From Streptomyces sp. Alt3 (lineage in GTDB: Bacteria > Actinomycetota > Actinomycetes > Streptomycetales > Streptomycetaceae), in assembly GCF_030719215.1 (NCBI RefSeq), contig NZ_CP120983.1, positions 2,418,001-2,482,000 of the forward strand: a DNA stretch of 64,000 nt. The letters run 5' to 3'. Made by a program: the position numbers and the translations under genes. The notes under the pieces were generated by a model that ran no database searches, had not been told where the DNA came from, and saw only the letters and a list, made by a program, of their open reading frames with translations. Shown one piece after another: positions 25,265 to 34,169 of this stretch (positions within the stretch are counted from its first letter, which is position 1; each line of letters opens with the position of its first letter).

Positions 25265-27088
25265 TCAACGGCGTGCGGGAAGCGTGATTCCGTACGCCCT
25301 CATCTTTCGGTAGATCGTCGTGCGGGAGATGCCGAGCCGCTGCGCGGCCAGCAGTTTGTTGCCGTCCGTCTCCAGCAGGGCCTGGACCAGGGTGTCGCGC
25401 TCGGCGGACTCCCAGGCGCTGAGGGAGCGGCTGCCCGCGCTGTGCAGGGCCGGGGGCAGATCGCCGAGCTCGATCCGGTGCGTGCGGCGGCCGGCGGCGG
25501 CCTTGCGCAGGACGGATTCCAGCTGGCGGATGTTGTCCGGCCAGTCGTGCCGGCGCAGCGGGGGCAGTACGTCCGGTGAGCACTCGACACCCGCGCCGAT
25601 ACGTCGCAGCAGGCAGTCGACCAGGGCCGGGAGGTCGGCGAGCCGGTGCCGCAGGGCCGGTACGGCGGCCGCCTCCGCGAAGGAGGACCGCAGGGCGTCC
25701 GGCACGCCCGGCGCCCGGTCGAGCGTGCCCACGATCCATGTCCCCCGTGCCGCGGCGGCCTCCAGTGCCCGGGCCACGGCCGGCCCCTCGGCGGCGGGCA
25801 CGGCGTTGACGTTCCGCAGCACCAGGGTCCGGTCCGGGCCGGTGGGCGCGGCGTGCAGGACGGGCACCAGGCCGGTCTCCGTGCCGGGCCCCGGGCCCGG
25901 GGCGTGGCGGGGGTCCCGGGCATCCACGACCACGGGCACCGAGGCCGCCCCGGTGAGCGCGTGCGCGGCCCGTGCCAGCGCGGACTTCCCTGTTCCGGTC
26001 TCTCCGTGGAGCAGGAGCGGCGTCCGGTCGCGGGCACAGCGCGACGCCGTACGGGAGACGGTGTTCCACGCGGGGTCCGTCCCGGCCAGGCCGGGCAGCG
26101 GCCATGGCTTCGCCGCCTCCTGCCCTTCGCGGGAGCGGGACCGGGCCACGCCGCCGGGGGCCCGGTCGGACGACGGGTCCTCGAAGGCCAGCTCCAGCAG
26201 GTATCCGGCGGCACCGGCGGAACTGTCGATCCGGCGGCACCGCATCAGGGCGGTCTCTCCCCCGGTCAGCTGCACCTGCTTGCGGGTACGCGGCGCGTGT
26301 CCCAGTTCGGCGGCGGCCTCGTGCAGGAGCCGGTGGTCGTCCCCGGTGAGTCTCGCCGAGGCGGCGGAGTTGGCGAGTACGAGGTCCTGGCCGAGGCAGA
26401 GCACCGGCCGGTCACCGTAGTGCGTCACCTGCTGGAACGCCTCCAGCAGGGCGCGCTGGTGCGAACTGCTGAACTCGTACATCACACGCTCGATGTCACC
26501 GGCGGCCTCCTGCACCAGGGCGGCCATGAGGGTGCGTTCCGGGCCGTTCCAGCAGGTCAGGTTCATGGCTCCCTCGACCCGGCCGGTGACCGAGTTGCGG
26601 ATGGGAGCGGCCGCGCAGGAGACGTTCTGAAGGCGTTCGTTGAAGTGCTCGGTGCCCAGCACCACGTAGGAGCGGCGTTCCTCCAGTGCGACCCCGATGC
26701 CGTTCGTACCGACGAACTGTTCGGCGTAGCTGAAGCCGGGGGCCAGGTGGACCCGGTCCAGGTGGGCGGAGAGTCTCTTCTCCCCGACCCGGCGGTCGCG
26801 CACCCAGCCCTTGCGGTCCGTCACGATCACGCAGGCGTCCGAGCCGGCCAGCACCCGTTCGAGCCGGTCGAGGACCGGCGCCGCGGCACGGACCAGACGG
26901 CTCTGCCGGTCGTAGTCGGGCTGGTAGGGGACGACGACCTCGTCGGTGCCGATGCCCAGGTACTTGGAGCGCTGCCAGGAGTTCCGGATGCCCTCGGGCA
27001 CGATCGTCGCAGGCGGCTCCGCGCTTTCCAGGAACTTCAGGCGCGCTCGTGCGATGTTCCGGTCCCGCGCTGTGCTGTCACTGAGCAT
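25265..27088 (-). CDS. AcoR/MimR-like GAF-AAA-Fis activator
   Basis: 607 residues from ATG 27088, which has ggagg five bases upstream; an in-frame ATG 30 bases earlier lacks a site. The N-terminal GAF-type sensor has YAEQFVGTNGIG and VSCAAAPIRNSVTGRVEGAM. The AAA+ domain has the P-loop GETGTGKS but no GAFTGA loop for sigma-54 contact. The C-terminal Fis-type helix-turn-helix has NKLLAAQRLGISRTTIYRKM. This architecture is typical of actinobacterial regulators of acetoin, propane (MimR) and alcohol oxidation operons. It is divergent from the operon at 27308-31347 and likely controls it. Confidence 0.88.
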   Translation of the reverse strand: MLSDSTARDRNIARARLKFLESAEPPATIVPEGIRNSWQRSKYLGIGTDEVVVPYQPDYDRQSRLVRAAAPVLDRLERVLAGSDACVIVTDRKGWVRDRRVGEKRLSAHLDRVHLAPGFSYAEQFVGTNGIGVALEERRSYVVLGTEHFNERLQNVSCAAAPIRNSVTGRVEGAMNLTCWNGPERTLMAALVQEAAGDIERVMYEFSSSHQRALLEAFQQVTHYGDRPVLCLGQDLVLANSAASARLTGDDHRLLHEAAAELGHAPRTRKQVQLTGGETALMRCRRIDSSAGAAGYLLELAFEDPSSDRAPGGVARSRSREGQEAAKPWPLPGLAGTDPAWNTVSRTASRCARDRTPLLLHGETGTGKSALARAAHALTGAASVPVVVDARDPRHAPGPGPGTETGLVPVLHAAPTGPDRTLVLRNVNAVPAAEGPAVARALEAAAARGTWIVGTLDRAPGVPDALRSSFAEAAAVPALRHRLADLPALVDCLLRRIGAGVECSPDVLPPLRRHDWPDNIRQLESVLRKAAAGRRTHRIELGDLPPALHSAGSRSLSAWESAERDTLVQALLETDGNKLLAAQRLGISRTTIYRKMRAYGITLPARR

Positions 27089-27307
27089 GGCGCCTCCGAT
27101 GAGCAGTGTTTCCGCCATATTACGAACGCGTTTGCACCTGTCAACGGTTGGTTCGGCACGAGTTCACCGGGCGCTCCGCGAGCCCTGGCGGGAGTGCGGG
27201 CCGGGTGTGTTCCACATTGAAAAACTCGACGGCACCGGCCGCCCCCACGCTGATGGGCAGCACCGCACGAAGCGTGCGGACGCTCACCGTCGAGCACAGG
27301 AGCACCC

Positions 27308-28105
27308 ATGACTTCCGCCTCCAGCAGCACAGCCCGTACCGCGATCGTCACCGGCGCGGCCCGGGGCATCGGCCGCAGCATCGCGGAGCGACTGGCCCGG
27401 GACGGACTCGACGTGGCCGTCTCCGACCTCCCCGGCATGAGCGAGGAACTGGCAGAGGTCGCGGCCGGCATCGAGAGGACGGGGCGCCGGGCCCTCGCCG
27501 TGCACGCCGACGTGAGCAGCAAGGAGCAGACCGACGCCCTCGTGGAGGAGGTGGCCGGACGCTTCGGCAGGGTCGACGTCTACGTGGCCAACGCCGGCAT
27601 CGCCAAGGTCACCCCGCTGCTGGAGACGGGGCTGGACGAGTTCGAGCAGGTCATGGCCGTGAACCTGCGGGGTGTCTTCCTCTCCTACCAGGCGGCGGCA
27701 CGGCAGATGATCGCCCAGGGTGGCGGCGGCAAGATCATCGGTGCCGCGTCGATCGTCGCGTACCGCCCGTTCGCGCTGCTCGGCACGTACTCGGCCTCGA
27801 AGTGGGGTGTGCGCGGGCTGACCCAGGCCGCGGCCATGGAGTGGGCGCGGCACGGCATCACCGTCAACGCCTACTGCCCGGGGATCGTCGGGACCGCCAT
27901 GTGGGACCTGATCGACGAGCGGCTGGCCCAGGAGGAGGGCATCCAGAAGGGCCAGGCCATCAAGAAGCACGCGGAGGCGATCGCTCTCGGCCGGGTCGAG
28001 GAGCCCGAGGACGTGGCCTCCTTCGTCTCCTACCTGGCCTCGAAGGACTCGGACTACATGACCGGTCAGTCCGTCATGATCGACGGCGGCATCCAGTTCT
28101 CCTGA
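27308..28105 (+). CDS. Short-chain dehydrogenase/reductase (acetoin/diol-type)
   Basis: 265 residues. Cofactor site TGAARGIGRS near residue 16, NAG motif VANAGIAKV, catalytic Ser in AASIVAY and Tyr-Lys in YSASKWG. The closing SVMIDGGIQFS segment is usual for SDRs. Within the family it is closest in style to acetoin/2,3-butanediol reductases, consistent with an AcoR-like regulator next door. As first gene of the operon it probably acts on an alcohol/ketone pair produced or used by the pathway. Exact substrate unknown. Confidence 0.88.
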   Translation: MTSASSSTARTAIVTGAARGIGRSIAERLARDGLDVAVSDLPGMSEELAEVAAGIERTGRRALAVHADVSSKEQTDALVEEVAGRFGRVDVYVANAGIAKVTPLLETGLDEFEQVMAVNLRGVFLSYQAAARQMIAQGGGGKIIGAASIVAYRPFALLGTYSASKWGVRGLTQAAAMEWARHGITVNAYCPGIVGTAMWDLIDERLAQEEGIQKGQAIKKHAEAIALGRVEEPEDVASFVSYLASKDSDYMTGQSVMIDGGIQFS

Positions 28106-28163
28106 CGCAGGACTCCGGGCGACCGCCCGGTCACCCCCCACTCATCGAGAACCGAGGAGCGAG

Positions 28164-29162
28164 ATGTATTCCAAGGACGGCGAGAACTACTTCATCGTGG
28201 ACGCGCACGTCGCGCTCTGGGACGCGCGGCCCGAGAACCAGCTCAACATCCACGGCAAACAGTTCATCGACTGCTTCTACGACTACCACCGCAACCTGAG
28301 CCCCGAATCGGAGCTGTGGCCGTACGAGGACTACCTCTACTACGGCGGTGAGCGTCTGATGAAGGACCTCTTCGTCGAGGGCTACGTCGACCACGCCATC
28401 TTCCAGCCCGCGCGGCTGGGGGCGTTCTACCGCAACGGTTTCGGCCAGACCGAGGAGTCCTTCGCGCTGGCGCAGCGGCACCCCGACAAGCTGACGTACA
28501 ACCACTCCTGGGACCCGCGGTACGAGCAGAAGGGGCTCGACCAGCTGCGCCGGGACGCGGAACGTTTCCAGCTCAAGGGCGCGAAGCTGTACACCGCCGA
28601 GTGGAAGGGCGACAGCCGGGGCTACAAGCTCGACGACCCGTGGACGTACCGCTATCTCGAGGCCTGTCAGGAGCTCGGGATCAACAACATCCACATCCAC
28701 AAGGGGCCGACGATCCGGCCGCTCGACCGGGACGCGTTCGATGTCGCGGACGTCGACAAGGCGGCCACGCAGTTCCCCGAGATGAACTTCGTCGTCGAGC
28801 ACTGCGGACTGCCCCGGCTGGAGGACTTCTGCTGGATCGCCACGCAGGAGCCCAACGTGCACGCCGGCCTCGCGGTCGCGATGCCCTTCATCCACAGCCG
28901 GCCCCGGTACTTCGCGCAGATCATCGGCGAGCTGCTGTACTGGCTGGACGAGGACCGCATCCAGTTCTCCAGCGACTACGCGCTGTGGACACCCCGGTGG
29001 CTGATCGAGCGGTTCGTCGACTTCCGGATCCCCGAGGACATGACCGAGTACGCGCCCATCACCACGGCGCAGAAGAAGAAGATCCTCGGGCTGAACGCGG
29101 CCTCCATGTACGGCATCGAGGTGCCGGCCGGGCTGGGCGTCGACGAACCGGCGGTGGCCTGA
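28164..29162 (+). CDS. Amidohydrolase-2 protein of the diiron-monooxygenase-associated type
   Basis: 332 residues, ATG 28164 after gaggagcg. An ACMSD-like TIM barrel with a modified entry motif: the usual HxH becomes DAHVALW. It retains NNIHIHKGPT, FVVEHCGLPR and FSSDYALWTPRW. This sequence type occurs in propane/phenol/acetone diiron monooxygenase clusters (prm/mim), where it is needed for active enzyme though its reaction is unclear. Two bases separate it from the next gene. Confidence 0.85.
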   Translation: MYSKDGENYFIVDAHVALWDARPENQLNIHGKQFIDCFYDYHRNLSPESELWPYEDYLYYGGERLMKDLFVEGYVDHAIFQPARLGAFYRNGFGQTEESFALAQRHPDKLTYNHSWDPRYEQKGLDQLRRDAERFQLKGAKLYTAEWKGDSRGYKLDDPWTYRYLEACQELGINNIHIHKGPTIRPLDRDAFDVADVDKAATQFPEMNFVVEHCGLPRLEDFCWIATQEPNVHAGLAVAMPFIHSRPRYFAQIIGELLYWLDEDRIQFSSDYALWTPRWLIERFVDFRIPEDMTEYAPITTAQKKKILGLNAASMYGIEVPAGLGVDEPAVA

Positions 29163-29163
29163 C

Positions 29164-29958
29164 ATGTCCGTCACCTCACTGGAAGGGTCCGCACGGGAAG
29201 GGTCCGCACGCGCGGCTCTGGACACTGTCTTCGACCCGGAACTGGACGAGCCGATCACCGACCTCGGTTTCGTGCGCTCCGTGACGGTGACCCCCGACGG
29301 CGCGCTCACCGTCCGGCTCCGCCTCCCGACCTCGTTCTGTTCGCCGAACTTCGCGTATCTGATGGCCTCGGACTCCAAGGACGCGCTGACGGCGCTGCCC
29401 TGGACCCGGGATGTCGTGGTGCTGCTCGACGACCACCACGACTCGGACCTGATCAACCGCGGCCTGGCCGCGGACGCGGGATACCGCGGGACGTTCGGGG
29501 CCGAGGCGGAGAAGGACCTCGAAGAACTCCGGCTGACGTTCCGCCGCAAGGCGCACTCCGCGGCGATGGAACGTGCCCTGGCCTGCCTGCTCCGCGAGAG
29601 TCCGGACCTCACCGAGGAGGACCTCCACGAGGTGGTCCTCGCTGACCTCCCCGATGTGACGGCGGCCGGTGCGCTGCGGCGGCGCCGCGCGGCTCTGGGG
29701 CTCGGCGTGGAGCCGTCCGACCACGTCCTCGTCGACGACCACGGGACGCGGTACCCGCAGGGGGAGATCCCGCTCCGGCTGCGCTTCGCACGCGCGGTCC
29801 GGGTGTCGATCGACGGCAACGCCCACTTCTGCCGGGGTCTGCTGCGCACCCGGTACCCGCGGTCCGGGGCGGACCAGGTGCCGCGCGCCGAGGAGTTCGC
29901 ACAGTTCACCGCCCCGCAGGCGCAGTTCACCGCCCCGCAGAAGGAGAACGTCTCGTGA
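29164..29958 (+). CDS. MIP18/DUF59-family metal-cluster assembly-like protein
   Basis: 264 residues. The N-terminal 100 residues are a DUF59 domain (VFDPELDEPITDLGFVRSV, then a conserved Cys in LPTSFCSPNF). The remaining part has ALRRRRAALGLGVEPSDHVL and an ending with two copies of QFTAPQ, from a 21-bp tandem duplication at 29899-29940. In prm/mim-type clusters the equivalent protein helps mature the diiron hydroxylase. The stop overlaps the ADH GTG by four bases. Confidence 0.84.
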   Translation: MSVTSLEGSAREGSARAALDTVFDPELDEPITDLGFVRSVTVTPDGALTVRLRLPTSFCSPNFAYLMASDSKDALTALPWTRDVVVLLDDHHDSDLINRGLAADAGYRGTFGAEAEKDLEELRLTFRRKAHSAAMERALACLLRESPDLTEEDLHEVVLADLPDVTAAGALRRRRAALGLGVEPSDHVLVDDHGTRYPQGEIPLRLRFARAVRVSIDGNAHFCRGLLRTRYPRSGADQVPRAEEFAQFTAPQAQFTAPQKENVS

Positions 29959-30980
29959 AAGCTGTCCAGGTCGTGGGCTACGGCAAGAACCTCGAGATGG
30001 CCGAGGTCCCGGCCCCCGAGGTCACCGGCCCGTACGACGTGATCGTCAGGATCGGCGGAGCGGGCGTGTGCCGCACCGACATCCACATCCTGGAGGGGCA
30101 GTGGGAGCAGAAGTCCGGCGTGACGCTCCCCTACACGATCGGCCACGAGAACGCGGGCTGGGTGCACGCCGTCGGGGGCGCCGTCACCCATGTCTCCGAG
30201 GGCGACAAGGTCATCGTGCACCCGCTGATGACCTGCGGACTGTGCCGGGCGTGCCGGGCCGGTGACGACGTGCACTGCGGGAACAGCCTCTTCCCCGGTA
30301 TCGACACCGCGGGCGGTTACGCCGAGTACCTGAAGACGTCCGCACGCAGCGTCGTGCGGATCGACGACTCCCTCGAACCGGCCGACGTCGCGGCGCTCGC
30401 CGACGCGGGGCTGACCGCTTACCACGCCGCGGCCAAGGCGGCACGGAAACTCCGGCCCGGCGACCGCTGCGTCGTGATCGGCGCGGGCGGGCTCGGGCAC
30501 ATCGGCGTACAGGTGCTGAAGGCCCTCACGGCGGCGGAGATCGTCGTCGTCGACCGCAATCCCGACGCGGTCGGCCTGGCGGTCTCCATCGGGGCCGACC
30601 ACGGTGTCGTCGCCGACGGCGGCCAGGTGGACCGGGTGCGCGAACTGACCGGTGGGCACGGGGCGGAGACGGTCATCGACTTCGTCGGTGAGGGCGGCTC
30701 CACCAAGGACGGCGTCGGCATGCTGCGCCGGGCGGGCGACTACCACGTGGTCGGCTACGGCGAGAACATCGACGTCCCGACCATCGACGTCATCTCCGCC
30801 GAGATCAACTTCATCGGCAACCTCGTCGGCTCCTACGGCGACCTGTGCGAGCTGATGGTCCTCGCCGCGCAGGGACGGGTCCGCCTGCACACCGCCACGT
30901 ACCCGCTGGAGCGCTTCCAGGATGCCCTGGACGACCTGGGGAGCGGAAGGATCCGGGGACGCGCGATCCTTGTTCCGTGA
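29955..30980 (+). CDS. Zinc-dependent NAD(P) alcohol dehydrogenase
   Basis: 341 residues, GTG 29955 overlapping the previous stop. Medium-chain dehydrogenase with catalytic zinc ligands in GVCRTDIH and IGHENAGWV and the structural-zinc type loop CGLCRACRAGDDVHC. The Rossmann motif is VIGAGGLGHIGVQVLK. In propane-type clusters such an enzyme oxidises the alcohol formed by the monooxygenase. Here it stands between the assembly protein and the ABM gene. Confidence 0.92.
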   Translation: MKAVQVVGYGKNLEMAEVPAPEVTGPYDVIVRIGGAGVCRTDIHILEGQWEQKSGVTLPYTIGHENAGWVHAVGGAVTHVSEGDKVIVHPLMTCGLCRACRAGDDVHCGNSLFPGIDTAGGYAEYLKTSARSVVRIDDSLEPADVAALADAGLTAYHAAAKAARKLRPGDRCVVIGAGGLGHIGVQVLKALTAAEIVVVDRNPDAVGLAVSIGADHGVVADGGQVDRVRELTGGHGAETVIDFVGEGGSTKDGVGMLRRAGDYHVVGYGENIDVPTIDVISAEINFIGNLVGSYGDLCELMVLAAQGRVRLHTATYPLERFQDALDDLGSGRIRGRAILVP

Positions 30981-31017
30981 CAGTGACCCTGCCCCGAACC
31001 ACCAAGGAAGTGGCCTC

Positions 31018-31347
31018 TTGATTTTCATCACCGTGAAGTTCCATGTCCTCCCCGAGCACGCGGACCGGTGGCCCGAGGTGGTGGAGGAGTTCACCCGGGC
31101 CACGCGCGCCGAACCGGGCTGCCTGTGGTTCGACTGGTCCCGCAGCATCGAGGACCCGACCGAATACGTGCTGGTGGAGGCGTTCCGCGACGACGAGGCC
31201 GGTGCCGCGCATGTCGGCTCCGCGCACTTCAAGGCCGCCCAGCGGACGTTGCCGCCCCACCTCGTGTCGACGCCCAGGATCGTCAACACGAAGGTCCCGC
31301 AGGACGACTGGTCGCTGCTCGGCGAGATGGCGGTCCAGGAGGACTGA
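31018..31347 (+). CDS. Antibiotic biosynthesis monooxygenase (ABM) family protein
   Basis: 109 residues from TTG 31018, preferred because aaggaag lies seven bases upstream and similarity starts at IFITVKFHVLP. The ABM ferredoxin-like fold shows EEFTRATRAEPGCLWFDWSRS, EAFRDDEAGAAHVGSAHFKA and the closing RIVNTKVPQ. Members are small cofactor-free quinone or substrate oxygenases or detoxifying enzymes. It is the last gene of the operon. Confidence 0.86.
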   Translation: MIFITVKFHVLPEHADRWPEVVEEFTRATRAEPGCLWFDWSRSIEDPTEYVLVEAFRDDEAGAAHVGSAHFKAAQRTLPPHLVSTPRIVNTKVPQDDWSLLGEMAVQED

Positions 31348-31559
31348 CACGGGTCGTGCGGAGGCGGCCGGAGCCCGGCACGCGGGGCTCCGGCCGTCTC
31401 TCCCGTCGGCCCGGACCATTCCTCGGACCGGGTCGCCGGGCCGGGTGACCCGCCGGGATCCCGCTGCCGCGCGGGCCTGGTGATCACCCGGGCGGTGCGG
31501 CGCGGGACGGATGGCATAGTGATCCTCATCGCGACGGTCGAGTGGGGGAGTTCGGGCTT

Positions 31560-32777
31560 GTGAAGATCGCTCGCTGGATGGTGCCGGTCATCGTCGGGGT
31601 CGTGGTGACGCCGTTATCCATCGGGCTCGGAGGCATTCTGCTCGGGACCTTCGACGACAGCGAGGCGGCCGGCGGGGACGTCCCCGCCCCGATGAGCACC
31701 GAGTTGAAGGCCGGCGACGTGGGTGTCCCCGTCGTCTACGCGAAGCTCATACGCGACGCCGCGGCCGACTGCGACGAGAAGCTGCTCACCGCGCCCGTGC
31801 TGGCGGCGCAGTTGAAGCGGGAGAGCAACTTCAACCCGCGGGCCAGGTCGGTCGCGGCCGACGGCCCGGCGGACGACGAGGGCTCGCTCACGGACCCGCG
31901 GAGCGAGGAACAGCGGGCGGAGGACGGGGACCTGGCAGAGGAAGGTCTGTCAGGCGAGGAACCCGGCTCCGGCTCCGGCTCCCAGGACGCTTCCCCGGGT
32001 GATGACCTGCCCGACGTGGCACAGGCCGAACGGCCCGTCACCAGGGGCATAGCGCAGTTCTCCGACGCCGACTGGGCGGCCGAGGGCATCGACGGCAACA
32101 ACGACGGCGTCAAGGACGTCCTCGACCCGGCGGACGCCATACCGTCGCAGGGCAGGAGGATGTGCGCGCTCCTGCGGACCGCGAAGGAACACCCCGGCTT
32201 CCGGGGCACTCCCCTGGAACTGGCCCTGGCCGGCTACCGCGTCAGCTGGAGGACGGTCGAGGAGTACGGCGGTGTGCCGCGGGCGAGCGGAGCGGACGGG
32301 GAGACGTACGAGTACGTCAAGGCCGTCATGAAGTCCTACCCGAAGATGGTCGTCCCGGTCGGTGGCGACGCCGGCGGCTGGACCCTTCCCGTCGAGGGAC
32401 CGGCCGGCACCCCGTACCACCAGCGGGGCTCCTCCTGGTCGACCGGTCTGCACACCGGGGTCGACTTCGTGGTCCCGACCGGCACACCGGTCAAGGCCAT
32501 CGGCCCCGGCGAGGTCGTCACGGCCGGCCCCGGCGGGGACTACGGCAACCAGGTCGTCATCCGGCACGAGGACGGCACGTTCAGCCAGTACGCCCACCTC
32601 TCCGAGGCGAAGGCCGTCGTCGGGCAGAGCGTCCAGGGCGGCACGCTCATCGGCTGGTCCGGCGAGACCGGCAACGCCTCGGGGCCGCATCTGCACTTCG
32701 AGATCCGCACGGGGCCCGCGTTCGGCTCCGACCTCTCCCCCGTCCCGTATCTGCGCGCCAGGGGCCTGATCCTCTGA
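31560..32777 (+). CDS. Bifunctional cell-wall hydrolase: transglycosylase-like plus M23 peptidase
   Basis: About 405 residues from GTG 31560 (gggggag nine bases upstream; GTG 31542 in frame is an alternative). A membrane helix/signal (VPVIVGVVVTPLSIGLGGILL) leads the protein. An SLT-like domain follows with the catalytic Glu in KRESNFNP and GIAQFSDADW...GIDGNNDGVKDV, interrupted by an acidic Ser/Gly-rich insert (about residues 105-160). The C-terminal M23 domain has HTGVDF, the YAHL motif and HLHFEI as zinc site. Such enzymes cut glycan and peptide bonds of peptidoglycan. It is convergent with the injection-system operon, so a role there is only positional inference. Confidence 0.9.
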   Translation: MKIARWMVPVIVGVVVTPLSIGLGGILLGTFDDSEAAGGDVPAPMSTELKAGDVGVPVVYAKLIRDAAADCDEKLLTAPVLAAQLKRESNFNPRARSVAADGPADDEGSLTDPRSEEQRAEDGDLAEEGLSGEEPGSGSGSQDASPGDDLPDVAQAERPVTRGIAQFSDADWAAEGIDGNNDGVKDVLDPADAIPSQGRRMCALLRTAKEHPGFRGTPLELALAGYRVSWRTVEEYGGVPRASGADGETYEYVKAVMKSYPKMVVPVGGDAGGWTLPVEGPAGTPYHQRGSSWSTGLHTGVDFVVPTGTPVKAIGPGEVVTAGPGGDYGNQVVIRHEDGTFSQYAHLSEAKAVVGQSVQGGTLIGWSGETGNASGPHLHFEIRTGPAFGSDLSPVPYLRARGLIL

Positions 32778-32806
32778 GGACGTACCGCTTCGCCCGGGAC
32801 GCACAG

Positions 32807-32850
32807 CCGCCCCCTCGACATCGGGCTCCGGAGAGCCGGTCGAGGGGCGG
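32807..32850. terminator. Bidirectional terminator at the 3' end of the injection-system operon
   Basis: Arms ccgccccctcgac / gtcgaggggcgg (one-base bulge) with an inner cgggctc/gagccgg stem, between convergent genes. Confidence 0.85.
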
Positions 32851-32867
32851 ATCCGTACGGACGCCCT

Positions 32868-34169
32868 CTAGGTTCCGCTGGTCGTGGCGCGGGTGAAGAA
32901 CTCGATCTCGGCGATCGAGACCTGCTTGTCGGATCCCGCGTTGAACGCCGAGCGGATGATGAACCGCACGCTGACGACGTTCTGCGCGCGGAACTTCCGC
33001 TGCTGGGGGCCGCTCATCTGGTCGAGCTTGATGTGGCGCGTGCTCTTCTTCCCGTCGGCCGTGGTGATGACCGCGTCCATGCGGTGCGGCAGCGCGGCCT
33101 CGGAGAGGTCGGAGGGCTTGGTGGAGATGCCGGACGTGATGAGGATGTCCAGCAGACGCGTGGGTTCCTGGAAGCGCGCCTCCACCCACTCCCCCTCGGC
33201 GGACTGCGAGACGCCGGGGCCCCACCAGCTGTTGTTGATCTTGTCGAAGATCGCCTTCGGCGGGTGGCCCTTGAAGGAACGGGACGCGTCGGCGGCGTCC
33301 GGGCTGATCTGGGCCCGCTTCGCGAAGTGGTCGCGTGTCGCGTTCCATGCCGTGTCCACGTGGAACGCCCCGTAGATCACCAGGCCGAGCGCGAGACCGT
33401 ACGCGACCCAGGTGAAGATCCGGCCGATGCCCCGGCGGAGCCTCGGGCGTTCGCCCGCCCAGGGCGTCGGGCGGTCGCCGAAGTCCCGCATCCGGCGCCA
33501 CCAGGGGCGCCGGGCCTCCGGGACGCCGGGGCGCTCCGCGAGGGACATGCCGCAGCGGCGGCAGAAGTGCCGGTCGGGGCGGTTGCCGACCTCGCACCAG
33601 GGGCACGGGGGGCCGGTCTCGTAGGCCGGTTCACCGATGGGGGCCTGGACCCTGGGGCGGGCCGCCGCGGGCATGCCGGGCAGGACCGGGGCCACTTCCG
33701 GTGCCGGGTCGGCGGCCCGCTGATCGGCGACCGGTACGAGCAGCGCCCTGGCCCGCTCACTCGCGTCCGGGTCCGGGGTCCCGGCCGCCGGAGCGGCCTG
33801 TGGGACGGGCTGCGTGCCGGAGATGACCGGGATCGAGGTCAGGGTGTCGTCCTCCTCCTCCTCGGGCTCCGCCGTCGGCGCGTCGGCGCGCGCGGGCTCG
33901 CGCGCCGGGACCGTGCTCCCGGCATCCGCTTCCGCGTCGGCCGACGTGGCGGGGCGGCCCGGGTCGGAGCCCGGAGTACCCGGGGTGTCCGCGGCGGCTC
34001 CCCGTCCCCTGCCGGGGGTCCAGCTCAGTACCGCGCCGCAGCCGTCGCAGAAGGACTGCCCCGGAGTGGTCAGCGTGCCGCATTCGGCACACTGACGCGG
34101 CTGGTCCCCGGTGTCTCCGGTGGCCGCGGAGGCTGGTGGCGTGGAGGGGGAAGCCTGGTGACTGGTCAC
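32868..34169 (-). CDS. Zinc-ribbon, transmembrane, discoidin-like protein of the injection-system operon
   Basis: 433 residues. Two zinc ribbons, near residues 27-45 (CAECGTLTTPGQSFCDGCG) and 190-210 (CPWCEVGNRPDRHFCRRCG), are separated by an acidic/Pro-rich linker. One membrane helix follows (FTWVAYGLALGLVIYGAF, near 270). The outside part of about 150 residues looks like an F5/8-type (discoidin) beta sandwich: WVEARFQEPTRLLDILITSG, SVRFIIRSAF, VSIAEIEFF. It ends the operon, overlapping the gpI-like gene by four bases. A protein with cytosolic ribbons and an outer sugar-binding-like domain could anchor the particle to the membrane, as proposed for Streptomyces CIS membrane proteins. Confidence 0.78.
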   Translation of the reverse strand: MTSHQASPSTPPASAATGDTGDQPRQCAECGTLTTPGQSFCDGCGAVLSWTPGRGRGAAADTPGTPGSDPGRPATSADAEADAGSTVPAREPARADAPTAEPEEEEDDTLTSIPVISGTQPVPQAAPAAGTPDPDASERARALLVPVADQRAADPAPEVAPVLPGMPAAARPRVQAPIGEPAYETGPPCPWCEVGNRPDRHFCRRCGMSLAERPGVPEARRPWWRRMRDFGDRPTPWAGERPRLRRGIGRIFTWVAYGLALGLVIYGAFHVDTAWNATRDHFAKRAQISPDAADASRSFKGHPPKAIFDKINNSWWGPGVSQSAEGEWVEARFQEPTRLLDILITSGISTKPSDLSEAALPHRMDAVITTADGKKSTRHIKLDQMSGPQQRKFRAQNVVSVRFIIRSAFNAGSDKQVSIAEIEFFTRATTSGT

